The notes under the pieces: generated by a model
What the model saw: only the letters and a program-made list of their open reading frames with translations
What the model was told of the DNA's origin: nothing
Databases searched by the model: none
Shown: in pieces, positions 45,922 to 54,514 of the stretch
How positions within the stretch are numbered: the stretch's first letter is position 1
Layout: each line of letters begins with the position of its first letter
Program-made: the position numbers and the translations under genes
Assembly: GCF_002263495.1 (NCBI RefSeq)
Contig: NZ_CP022753.1
Coordinates: forward strand, 4,340,001-4,404,000
Direction of reading: 5' to 3'
Origin: Nocardiopsis gilva YIM 90087
Lineage (GTDB): Bacteria > Actinomycetota > Actinomycetes > Streptosporangiales > Streptosporangiaceae
Length of the DNA: 64,000 bases

Positions 45922-46692
45922 TCATCGCACGAGGACGGTGCTGTGGATGTCGAGTCGCCCGCTGTTCCACAGCCAGTCCATCGCCTTGATGCTGACCCGG
46001 GCGCAGCCGTGCGACGCCGGGTAGGGCGGCACGGAGGTGTAGCCGTGCACGGCGATACCGCCGTTGAAGTACTTGGGCCGGTACAGCGAGCCCAGCGGTC
46101 CGGGGTCCCAGGCGTCGACGTCGCGGAACACGGTGTACCGACCCTTCGGCGTCACGGCGACGTGCTCCTCGCCGCGCGACTCGTACTTCTTGCCCGAGCC
46201 GGTGGAGGTGTTGAAGACCTTCTCCACCGTGCCGTTGGAGACCACGAGGAGCAGTTGGCGCTCCAGGTCGATCTCCACCACCTTGCCCGACGATGTCTGC
46301 GCACTGGGCCGGACTCCGTCGTCGAGCGCCTTGCGGGTGTTCGGGCCGACGATGCCGTCGCGGTCGATCCCGGCCGCCTTCTGCAGCGCCCAGACGGCGT
46401 GCAGGGTCAGGCCGCCGAACTCGCCATCGGCGGTGTCCAGCCAGTAGCCGAGATCGATCAGCCGTTGCTGGAGCCGCTTCACCTCGGGCCCGGAATCACC
46501 GATGCGCAGCTCGGAGGAGAACAGACGGAATGCGGGGGCCGACAACTCCGGTGCCGATGCCGTCGGTGCCGCACTCACCGCTCCCGCGTTGGCCGCCATG
46601 CCCCCGAGAGGGAGGGCGACGACGGCGGACAGGCTCACTGCGGCCACGCGAGCCGCATACCTCTCAAAACGTCTAAATGAACCAATAGCCAT
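45922..46692 (-). CDS. Secreted L,D-transpeptidase with peptidoglycan-binding domain
   Basis: Protein of 256 residues. A signal peptide lies at residues 1-42 (VAAVSLSAVVALPLGGMAANAGA). A PG-binding domain type 1 follows at about 62-120 (GDSGPEVKRLQQRLIDLGYWLDTADGEFGG...GIVGPNTRKAL). A YkuD catalytic domain follows, with the active-site Cys in VPPYPASHGCARVSIKAMDWLW and the His in IAVHGYTS. It forms 3-3 cross-links or attaches proteins to peptidoglycan. No lipobox, so it is released or bound through the PG domain. Convergent to the encapsulin leader, closed by a strong hairpin. Confidence 0.92.
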   Translation of the reverse strand: MAIGSFRRFERYAARVAAVSLSAVVALPLGGMAANAGAVSAAPTASAPELSAPAFRLFSSELRIGDSGPEVKRLQQRLIDLGYWLDTADGEFGGLTLHAVWALQKAAGIDRDGIVGPNTRKALDDGVRPSAQTSSGKVVEIDLERQLLLVVSNGTVEKVFNTSTGSGKKYESRGEEHVAVTPKGRYTVFRDVDAWDPGPLGSLYRPKYFNGGIAVHGYTSVPPYPASHGCARVSIKAMDWLWNSGRLDIHSTVLVR

Positions 46693-46997
46693 CTAGACGC
46701 ATTACCCACCTTTTACGGCGGATTACCCATCCATCACGAGGAATCACTCCGAGTGGCTCGACACCGACGCACACACGGGCCGATCGAGGACCCACCGCCG
46801 CGCGCCGCGCCGCCTCATCGACTCCATACAATCATTACCCCCACCTGCGAATAATCACGTTTGGATATCAATCGACAGCGGAAAGTAATCACAGGTGACC
46901 GGGGACCCCTGGGACCGGGCTGCCGCCACCGCAGCGGCGCAGGGGCTACCGGTCACTCGCATCGCAGATCCCAAGCACCTCGATCGGGGAGCAAGCC
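46693..46997. other. Divergent promoter region, L,D-transpeptidase and Cys-rich precursor
   Basis: No gene. ATTACCCA occurs twice close to the transpeptidase start (about 46700 and 46722). An A/T-rich patch lies at 46825-46895. I looked for a ydaO-type riboswitch, common before cell-wall hydrolases, and did not find one. Confidence 0.4.
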
Positions 46998-47669
46998 GTG
47001 GTGAACGCACGCAAGGGCAAGGGGAACGGCAATGGCCACCGCAAGATGACCGCGAAGGAGGTGGAGAACCTCCAGGAGCTGATCGTCGAGGGCGGCGCCC
47101 TTGGCCACGAGCACCGGGAGAGCCAGCACGAGGCCGGCGGAGAGCGCCCGACCCTCCAGCAGGAGCAGGTACTCGAACTCCACGTGTGCATGGGGCTCAA
47201 CGCATGCCGCCACCATGACATGAAGCATGAGGCCCCCATGGCGGGGACCTGCCAGTGCTCTACGGTGCAGCACGTATGCCACGGCGACAACCAGTGCCGG
47301 GGCCAGGGCGGATGCGGTTACCTGGGAGCGGAGTACGAGCAGTCCATCCCCGGTGAGCAGTCCTGCTGCGAGAACGGTAGCTGCGCCACACCCATCAATG
47401 AGAGCCGGGTAGCGTCCGCCGGACCGTTCAAGGGGACCGGCGTATGGAAGCTCGCCCGAAAGCGCTTCGAGCAGCGGATGTGGGACGCCGGTCGCCCCTT
47501 CGGCCCCTCGCCCGGCGAGGGTTCCCGGGACGAATGGGTGCCGGAGTACGAAGACCGGCGACCGCTCCTCAAGGAGATCGAAGACGCACGGAAGAAGCGA
47601 GAGAAGGCGGCCGCGGCCAACCAAAGCATGGAGATGTCGGACATGCCCTTCTTCGAGGGTGGTGCTTGA
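46998..47669 (+). CDS. Cys-rich putative RiPP-like precursor, substrate of adjacent MNIO
   Basis: Protein of 223 residues with ten Cys all between residues 64 and 129. The same pattern occurs twice: HVCMGLNAC (62-70) and HVCHGDNQC (92-100), that is C-x-G-x-N-x-C; the second is followed by RGQGGC. CQC at 85-87, CC at 123-124 and C129 complete the set. Several His flank the Cys, so metal binding is likely. The N-terminal 60 residues are polar and helical; the C-terminal 90 are charged, with a conserved-looking [22 protein letters not shown] helix that could be the recognition segment. No signal peptide. Tandem GTG codons, with GGGGAG upstream. Its stop overlaps the MNIO start (TGATG). Confidence 0.85.
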   Translation: MVNARKGKGNGNGHRKMTAKEVENLQELIVEGGALGHEHRESQHEAGGERPTLQQEQVLELHVCMGLNACRHHDMKHEAPMAGTCQCSTVQHVCHGDNQCRGQGGCGYLGAEYEQSIPGEQSCCENGSCATPINESRVASAGPFKGTGVWKLARKRFEQRMWDAGRPFGPSPGEGSRDEWVPEYEDRRPLLKEIEDARKKREKAAAANQSMEMSDMPFFEGGA

Positions 47670-48532
47670 TGCCGCCTGCGCGGCTCGGCCTCCCCGATCT
47701 CGGCTTCGGAGTCGGGCTGCGGGCATGCCACTACTCCTATGTGCTCACACACCGACCGCAGGTGGACTGGTTCGAGGTCATCACCGAGAACTTCCTGGAC
47801 GTCGAGGGCTTCGCACGCCACGTCCTGGAGCAGGTAGCCGACTCCTACCCCGTCGTCATGCACGGGGTGTCGATGTCGATCGGTAGTAGTGATCCGCTCG
47901 ACCTCGACTACCTGCGTCGCGTCCGCCGGCTGGCCGACGGGTGCGGCGCGGCGTGGGTGTCGGATCACCTGTGCTGGACCGGTGTGCTGGGGATCAACAC
48001 CCACGACCTGCTGCCGATGCCGTTCACCGAGCAGTCGCTGCGCCACGTCGTCGAACGGATCCGGATCGCCCAGGACATCCTGGAACGGCCGCTGGTGCTG
48101 GAGAACCCGAGCAGCTACCTCGAGTACACCGAATCGACGCTGACCGAGTGGGAGTTCCTGGCGCGAATGGCGGAGGAGTCCGGGTGCGGCCTGTTGCTGG
48201 ACGTGAACAACGTCTATGTCTCGGCCCGCAACCACGGATTCGATCCCGACACGTACCTTCGTGCGATGCCCGCGGAGCGAGTGGTGCAGATGCACCTGGC
48301 CGGGCACACCGACCGCGGCACCCACGTCATCGACACCCACGACCGACCGGTCGCCGGTCCGGTGTGGGACCTGTACCGCCACGCGCTGGACCGAACGGGC
48401 GGTGTGTCCACGCTGCTGGAGTGGGACGACCACATCCCGCCGTTCCCCGATCTCCTCGACGAACTCGCGCGGGCCCGCGCGTTCGCGGCCGGGGCGGGGA
48501 GGCCAGGAGTGGTTCACGACCATGCCGGATGA
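47669..48532 (+). CDS. DUF692 multinuclear non-haem iron oxidase (MNIO), BufB/MbnB-like
   Basis: TIM-barrel oxidase of 287 residues. The metal-ligand landmarks of DUF692 are all there: [11 protein letters not shown] (His 65), WVSDHLCW (His 100), VLENPSSYL (Glu 145), [16 protein letters not shown] (Asp 178, Asn 181, His 189), QMHLAGH (His 209, His 213), and LLEWDDHIP (Glu 251, Asp 253). Family members modify Cys in precursor peptides, for example MbnB (oxazolone/thioamide) and BufB (thiooxazole). It starts on the base where the precursor ends and overlaps the DUF2063 gene by 11 bases, which ties the three together. Confidence 0.93.
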   Translation: MPPARLGLPDLGFGVGLRACHYSYVLTHRPQVDWFEVITENFLDVEGFARHVLEQVADSYPVVMHGVSMSIGSSDPLDLDYLRRVRRLADGCGAAWVSDHLCWTGVLGINTHDLLPMPFTEQSLRHVVERIRIAQDILERPLVLENPSSYLEYTESTLTEWEFLARMAEESGCGLLLDVNNVYVSARNHGFDPDTYLRAMPAERVVQMHLAGHTDRGTHVIDTHDRPVAGPVWDLYRHALDRTGGVSTLLEWDDHIPPFPDLLDELARARAFAAGAGRPGVVHDHAG

Positions 48533-49340
48533 CGCGCTGCACCGAACACAGGCGTGGCTGCAGTCGGCGATCCTGGACCCCGTCTCCGCGGACGCGGCGC
48601 CGGAGTTCGTGACCGCGTCCACCACACTCACGGCACGGGACCGCCTCGCCATTTACCAACAGGGGTACCGGGCGCGGCTGGTCGAGTGTATGCGGGCCCA
48701 CTTTCCGGTGCTCCACCGTCTACTCGACGACGAGGTCTTCGACGCGTTCGCCCTGGAATACCTGCGCAGGCGACCGTCGCGGAGCCACACCCTGCACGTC
48801 CTCGGTGACGGGTTCAGCGACTTTCTGCGGGAGACCCGGCCGGAGGAGGATCCGGCAGCCGATGACGGATGGATCGCCACGCTCATCGACCTCACGCACT
48901 TCGAGCGGGCCTTCGCCGGGGCCTACGCAGCGTCCGGCCCCGAGGGGCGCGTCTACCCGACCCCTGAGGATCTGCCGGAGGCAGGGAGCCAGGCGTGGGC
49001 GGCGACCGTGCTCGTGCTCGCACCGTGTGCCCGGCTGATGCGCGCAGGGGCACCGGTGCACACCTTCGCGGCGGCGGTCCGCCGCGGCGAGGAGCCGCCG
49101 ATACCGCCGCGCTCCCCGGTGTACCTCTGCCTGTCTCGACTCGATTTCACCGTGACCGTGACCGAACTCGAGGCGCGCGAGTTCGATCTGCTGTCCCGTC
49201 TGGCGGCGGGAGCGGCTCTTGGAAGGGCGGCGACCGGGGCACGGGCGTCGGTCGCCCGGTCTGACGCCGCTGTGCGCCGATGGTTGGACCGCTGCCTGTT
49301 CAGCACATGTACAACGGCCCAGCCGATGACGGCGGGCTGA
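48522..49340 (+). CDS. DUF2063 family partner protein (BufC/HvfC-like)
   Basis: Protein of 272 residues. The N-terminal helical DUF2063 domain is recognisable: [80 protein letters not shown]. The C-terminal half is variable, with a beta-rich region and [14 protein letters not shown] at the end. Proteins of this type are the usual companion of DUF692 oxidases and are thought to help bind or present the precursor. Begins inside the MNIO gene (11-base overlap). Confidence 0.88.
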   Translation: MPDDALHRTQAWLQSAILDPVSADAAPEFVTASTTLTARDRLAIYQQGYRARLVECMRAHFPVLHRLLDDEVFDAFALEYLRRRPSRSHTLHVLGDGFSDFLRETRPEEDPAADDGWIATLIDLTHFERAFAGAYAASGPEGRVYPTPEDLPEAGSQAWAATVLVLAPCARLMRAGAPVHTFAAAVRRGEEPPIPPRSPVYLCLSRLDFTVTVTELEAREFDLLSRLAAGAALGRAATGARASVARSDAAVRRWLDRCLFSTCTTAQPMTAG

Positions 49341-49371
49341 CACGCCAGTGAAGGAATGAGGAGTCCCGATC

Positions 49372-50700
49372 ATGCAGCAGAAGCTCGCCGAGGCCGTCTA
49401 TACCAAGCCCGACGCCAGCAAGCCCATCGAATCCATCGAGGAGCTGTTCTCTCACCTGTACGACGCCTCGCGGGTAGAGATGCAGTCGATTCCGATGTAC
49501 CTGTACGCGGCCTACTCCATCGAGACCCAGAACTCCTCGCAGTGGGCACCGGGGGTCGGGGCGTTTCGGCTCATCAAGAGCGTCGTCATCGAGGAGATGC
49601 TGCATCTCGCTTTGGCACGGAACCTGATCATTTCCATCGGCTACGGCGACCGCATCCACTTCAGCGACAAGGGGTTCATTCCCAACTATCCGTGCGAGAT
49701 GCTGCATCGCAACCCCAAGGACCCGCTGACACTCCACCTGGAGCAGCTCACTCCGCAGCTGGTCAAGGATGTCTTCATGAAGTTCGAACAGCCAGCGAAG
49801 AAGGGGGCGCCCCCGCAATCAGAGGACTACGACTCGCTCGGCCAGTTCTACCGGGCGATCTATGACGGCTTCCTTCGGCTGGCCGGGATCGACGAGAAGG
49901 ACATCAAGAAGTTCGGCGAACCGATCAAACCCGAGAAGAAGTTCGAGTTCGATGCCACAAGGATGGAATGGCTGTTCAAAGAGAACCGGCCCGACCTGCA
50001 GTACGTGGAGACCTATTGGAACGAGGGCGGGGGCGGATCACCGATCGTCGTCCACGATCTCTACTCTGCGCTCAAAGCGATCAACGTCATCGTGGAGCAG
50101 GGCGAGGGGATGGACCAGGATCACCAGGTCGTTCCCAAGAATCCGGCCAACCCGCAGCCTGGCCAGTTCGAGTTCCCGCACTACATCAAGTTCAAGCGGA
50201 TCGCCGAGGAATGGGAGCCGATCGGCAACGTCTACTCGGTCCCGCCCGACCCGAAGGTCCACATGTATCCGGAGGACGACGGGATCCGCGACCTCGCTCT
50301 GCTGTGCAACGCCGCCTATATCTACACGCTGCGGCTGCTCGACGAGCTCTACCGGACGTCCTGGAAGGATATGAAGCCGGGCGAAGAGCTTACGCGATAC
50401 GGCATCGAGCGCAAATTCATCGCGGCGATGCAGGGGATCCTCTTCGGGGCCATCAGGGAACTGGTACAGAGGACGATCCCGTTCGGCGAATTCAAGGGTT
50501 GCAACGCCGCACCGACCTTCGAATACTACGAGTTCCCCAAGGGCAAGGACATGACCCAGCACCTTCGGGAGATGTGCGAGAAGGTGATCCCCCACTCTCC
50601 CAGACTCGGGGGCGACAACAGCGTGCTCTGGCTCATCGACAAGATGCCGGAATTGAAGCCGCTGTCGCCGCTGCCACCGATCCCGGAGTCGCAGAAGTAG
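49372..50700 (+). CDS. Ferritin-like protein of the VioB/iminophenyl-pyruvate synthase type
   Basis: Protein of 442 residues. The N-terminal ferritin-like helices carry a probable di-iron site: VEMQSIPMYLYAAYSI (Glu 36) and SVVIEEMLHLALARN (Glu 75, His 78, an ExxH motif). IGYGDRIHFSDKGFIPNYPCEMLHRNP follows as in the ferritin-like domain found in violacein VioB and related proteins. Two further helical segments (GIRDLALLCNAAYIYTLRLLDELYR and FIAAMQGILFGAIRELVQRTIPFG) complete the bundle. It starts 31 bases after the DUF2063 stop, in the same direction, GAGGAG-type ribosome site. Probably the fourth member of the peptide cluster. Confidence 0.85.
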   Translation: MQQKLAEAVYTKPDASKPIESIEELFSHLYDASRVEMQSIPMYLYAAYSIETQNSSQWAPGVGAFRLIKSVVIEEMLHLALARNLIISIGYGDRIHFSDKGFIPNYPCEMLHRNPKDPLTLHLEQLTPQLVKDVFMKFEQPAKKGAPPQSEDYDSLGQFYRAIYDGFLRLAGIDEKDIKKFGEPIKPEKKFEFDATRMEWLFKENRPDLQYVETYWNEGGGGSPIVVHDLYSALKAINVIVEQGEGMDQDHQVVPKNPANPQPGQFEFPHYIKFKRIAEEWEPIGNVYSVPPDPKVHMYPEDDGIRDLALLCNAAYIYTLRLLDELYRTSWKDMKPGEELTRYGIERKFIAAMQGILFGAIRELVQRTIPFGEFKGCNAAPTFEYYEFPKGKDMTQHLREMCEKVIPHSPRLGGDNSVLWLIDKMPELKPLSPLPPIPESQK

Positions 50701-50716
50701 CGTCGCGCTTTCGCGA

Positions 50717-50766
50717 ACCCCGGTTCGTCGGTGGTCGCCGGACGGCGACCACCGACGAACCGGGGT
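50717..50766. terminator. Strong 24-bp perfect hairpin after the peptide cluster
   Basis: Arms 50717-50740 and 50743-50766, beginning ACCCCGGTTCGTCGGTGGTC, complementary without mismatch across a two-base centre. It lies 16 bases after the ferritin-like stop. No T-tract. Marks the end of the four-gene transcript. Confidence 0.82.
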
Positions 50767-50893
50767 CCCGCAAAGCCGCGCGCTGAACACGAAACCGAAG
50801 CTTCGCGAGACGACCGTGCGATCGGGCCACCCGTTCCGTGCCCGCCCCGGCCGGTCGGCGCAGGTCCGTCACCGGATCCTCGACAATAGGAGA

Positions 50894-51307
50894 ATGTCGA
50901 AGAACCGCAGCCGTGACCACCTGCACCGCGTCGACCTTCCCTGTCCCTGTGGGCTCGCGAAGGTCTACGGCGACTGCTGCGGCCCGCTACACCGCGGAGA
51001 GCGGTCCGCCTCGACCGCCGAACAGCTCATGCGATCGCGCTACAGCGCCTTCGCCGTCGGCCATGCCGGCTATCTCGTGCAAACGTGGCATCCGCGCACG
51101 CGCCCGCGGCGGGTGGGCCTCGAAGCGGGAATACGCTGGCTGCGGCTGGATGTCCTCGGTACCACCGGCGGCAGCCCCTTCCACGTCGAGGGCACCGTCT
51201 CCTTCCGGGCGATCTACAGCGATAACGGCGACGAAGGCGAGCTCCGCGAGAACAGCCGTTTCGTACGGCACGAGGGAGCCTGGACCTACCTCGATGCGCT
51301 CGGATGA
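50894..51307 (+). CDS. YchJ/UPF0225 family protein (SEC-C type zinc motif)
   Basis: Protein of 137 residues: LPCPCGLAKVYGDCCGPLH gives the N-terminal CxC...CC zinc motif, followed by AEQLMRSRYSAFAVGHAGYLVQTWHP and the NTF2-like beta part (FHVEGTVSFRAIYSD...ENSRFVRHEGAWTYLD). AGGAGA precedes the ATG at 50894. Widespread family of unknown function, probably nucleic-acid or protein-quality related. Not clearly linked to its neighbours. Confidence 0.9.
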   Translation: MSKNRSRDHLHRVDLPCPCGLAKVYGDCCGPLHRGERSASTAEQLMRSRYSAFAVGHAGYLVQTWHPRTRPRRVGLEAGIRWLRLDVLGTTGGSPFHVEGTVSFRAIYSDNGDEGELRENSRFVRHEGAWTYLDALG

Positions 51308-51458
51308 GGGCAGGAAAACGCCATCCAATCCTTCTGCTCCGGGGCGGAATCCCAACGTGGCCGGTTCGCGCCAAATGGTGACGGCCACCGATGCGACTGG
51401 CGTGGCTGTTCTAGCCTTGGAATATCCATTCCCGCATGGACGTGGGAGGACAATTCAC

Positions 51459-51968
51459 GTGTCCGAGAACTCATACCCCCCAGGGCGAGCCGTCACCATC
51501 GATTACGTCGCTGGAAAAGTCGTGTCCCGGGTCGCACCGAACGAGGTCGCATATTACCCACATGTCCGGAATAAGTATTTCGAGCGAGGAAGGGCGAACC
51601 GCGCGTCGGACAATCCCCTGGGTTTCGGGGAGATCGTGGTCGGGGTCGTCAGTGGTGTCGCGCTCACCGTTCTCCACGAGCTGGCAATCGAATCGCTCAC
51701 CAACGCCGCCCGGCCGTGGTGGGTGAGGGCATGGCGGTGGCTGGCGGAGCGGCTGCGGCTCCGCCGACGGCCGAAAGTCGAACCCCACACCGATCTGCGC
51801 GCCCTGACGGCGGAGGAGGTCCCCGGCGTCGTCGCAGCCCTCACCGAACACGCCGTCCGGGCGGGCCTTCCACCGGATCAGGCGGCACAGTTGGCACGCG
51901 CGATCGTCGCGGAACTTACGCCACTCGCCAGCGCTGACGGTGGCCCCGGTGCCGACCCGGTGGACTGA
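51459..51968 (+). CDS. Hypothetical protein with one membrane helix
   Basis: 169 residues from a GTG at 51459 with GGGAGGA upstream. After about 50 polar residues (EVAYYPHVRNKYFERGRANRASDNP) comes one hydrophobic helix (GEIVVGVVSGVALTVLHEL). A basic segment (RAWRWLAERLRLRRRPK) and a helical tail (EEVPGVVAALTEHAVRAGLPPDQAAQLARAIVAEL) follow. No family recognised. The 3' end overlaps the presumed start of the M48 pseudogene. Confidence 0.6.
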   Translation: MSENSYPPGRAVTIDYVAGKVVSRVAPNEVAYYPHVRNKYFERGRANRASDNPLGFGEIVVGVVSGVALTVLHELAIESLTNAARPWWVRAWRWLAERLRLRRRPKVEPHTDLRALTAEEVPGVVAALTEHAVRAGLPPDQAAQLARAIVAELTPLASADGGPGADPVD

Positions 51969-54454
51969 GGCGAAGCCGCCGAACGCAGGAGAGCCAGGAG
52001 AACCGAACCGCTTCGACCCCTTCTTACTACCGACTGGCACCAGCATTCGGTTCTCCCTACTCATCCTGGTCGCCGCGGTTGGCTCTATGTACCTCGGCTT
52101 CTGGTACGTGGCGCTCGGAGCCGTGCTCGGGGTGGATTTCACCGGGGCGACCAGCCTGGAGGCATGCGCCGCCGAGGCCCGAGACGGCGCCGGTCGCGTG
52201 GCCGACCAGGCGGTCCTGAACACCTTCCTGACGTGCACGAACCGCATGGAGCGGGAGATCATACTGTGGATGGTCGGTATCGGCCCGGTGTGGGCCTGCC
52301 TGACGGCGGTCATCTACGCGGTCTATCCGGTCATCCTGCGGCGGAAGCTGCACCCCGTCCGCATCCCGGCCGACAGCGGTGTACGGGCGGCCCGGCAGGA
52401 GGCGGACGTAGGCGCGGACGGTACGCCCACACATGTCCGCCTTCTGACCACTCCGGGTACAGCGGGCGGGGCCCGCGTGTTCGGGGCGTTCGGCCGGTAC
52501 CGGCTGGCCGTGGACACCTCGCTTCTCGCCCCCCGAGCGGACGGCAATGGTCTGGACGAACGCTCTCTGGCAATGATCCGGCACGAGGTCGCTCACCTGC
52601 GTAATCGGGACGTTGACATCACCTACCTGACAATGTCGTCATAGTGGGCGTTCCTGCTACTCATCAGCATCCCGCTGGTCGCAACCACGCTGGCGGTCAT
52701 CGTCGCCGCCGTGACCGGTACCAGGCCCGGTCACCTGGTCACGATGTTCGTCGTGCCGCTGGTGACCACCGCGCTGGTCCTCCCACTGCTGCAGGCGGAC
52801 CGGCGATGCCCTACGCCACCTCTTCGCCCGCTCGGCCCCCTTCCCCACCTGGACATCAGGACGGTGGTGGTGGCGCAGGCACCGCGGTTACCACCCCTCC
52901 CTCGAGTCGCGGTTTCGTGTGCTCGACGACCCGCGTCTGCTCGCCGCGGTCAGCAGTATCGACCTGGTCATCGCAGGGATCGCGCTGGGCGCCGCCCAGC
53001 GGCACCTCGGTCCGGTCACTGACAACGTGATCTTCTCCTCCAGCGGAAAGCTCCTCTCCGCCTCCCTCGTCGGCGCCCCCGTCGGCGCCCTCGTCGCTGC
53101 GATCGTGTGGACCGCAATCTATGCTGCGCCGAACGATCGACACCGCTGGCGGGGCACGGCCGCGGCGCTGACGGCCGGGACACTTCTGGGCCTGGCATTC
53201 CCACATCCGGCTGGCAGCGCGTGGACCGATGTGCTGATGGAGCATCCGGTCCTTGGACTGGTGCCGGTCACGGTGCTGTGGGGTGTCTGCCTGGTGTTCC
53301 TGAAGTGGGCGGCGTTGTGCGCTCGGACCTGGCTGGATGCAGCAGGGCGGGAGCGGACGATGTGCGTCGCCGGGATCGTCTGCGCGGCGGTCGCGTTCGG
53401 GTGCATGTTCGGGATGTGGACCCTGTTCCGCAGGGTTCTTGAGGCCGAGGCGTCCAGCGGGTGGTTCAGTCTGTGGGCCGCCCTGGTCCCCATCGCCGCG
53501 AGCCCAGCTCTCCCTCCGGCGGTCGGGTGCGTGACGGCATTCCTCTTCGTAGGACTGGTCCGCCGATCGAACGTGCGCGGTCCGGCCGATCGTCCACTGC
53601 TCCCTATCTTCGCGGCGTGTGCGGTCGTCCTCGGACATGTGGGACTGCTGGTGGCGTCCATCGTCGTGTTCGCCGTCAACGGCATCGGACAGGTCGGCGG
53701 GGTGACAATCGCGGACGTGTTCAGCGTCCTCATGCTCCTGACAGTCGGACTCGCGGGGGCCATAAGTGTCGCTTTGGGGGCCTGGTCCGGTGGTCGCGGC
53801 CGACTGGGCGTCGCACTGTGCACCGCCGCGGTGTTCGTGCTCACGGCAGCGGCGCTGCAGCCCGGCCTCCATGAACTGACCCTGCAGGGCGCGCGGTGCC
53901 TGTTCGTGGACAACTCCCTCAGCTGCTGGGGAAGAACCGGCATGGGCATGGTCACGACGTACAGCGACGAGCCGTTCATCAAACTGGGACTACCCGTTGC
54001 CCTCGCCGTAGGCTGCGGAGGCGCCACATTCGGCTCGGGTCTGCGTGGGCTCGCGGCGAGGTGGCGACGTTCGCCCCCGGTCGGCCGCACATCCCGTACA
54101 CCACGGAGAACACGTCACACCGTCAGCGCGGTCACGGCGGTCGTAGCCACGGCCCTCGTCGTGGGGTCGATCCTCGGCGCGACCCTAGGGCCACGATCGG
54201 GCCGATCCGCCGAGGAGTTGGCCGAGCTGCGATCCCAGGTGGAACCCGCGACCGTCAGCCGAGCAGCGGCATGTGAGAAGGCCACGGTGAGTCGGAACGT
54301 CGCATTCGACAGCGGCAGCGTCACGCTGGCCTCCAGCAGCGACGAGGTCCTGGCCGCCTTCGGGCGCACCATGCTCGACGGTGCGGCCCTCACCGACGAG
54401 CGGCTCTTCAACGCGGCACACCGCTACTGCCGCGTGCGCGAACGGGGGCAGTGA
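51940..54454 (+). pseudogene. M48-type membrane metallopeptidase, broken by stop codon and frameshift
   Basis: The first frame (234 codons) has two membrane helices and the zinc motif MIRHEVAHLRNRDVDITYL, then ends at a TAG at 52642-52644. The same frame continues immediately with a membrane helix (WAFLLLISIPLVATTLAVIVAAVTG) that belongs to the family, so the TAG is a nonsense change. Near 52790-52815 the sense moves to another frame (ALRHLFARS, then HPSLESRFRVLDDPRLL, typical M48 sequence) and runs open to 54454 with about eight more helices. The third zinc ligand region is lost at the frame change. A membrane protein from an internal start (after 52919) could still be made. Confidence 0.8.
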
Positions 54455-54514
54455 CCTGCGTGGACTGGTGGGGCCCGGAGATCGCGTCCCTTCAGCAGCC
54501 GATGGCGCCCACCT

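Noticed and set aside
46693-46997. ydaO (c-di-AMP) riboswitch before the L,D-transpeptidase
   Set aside because: The conserved sequence blocks of that riboswitch could not be found on the minus strand.
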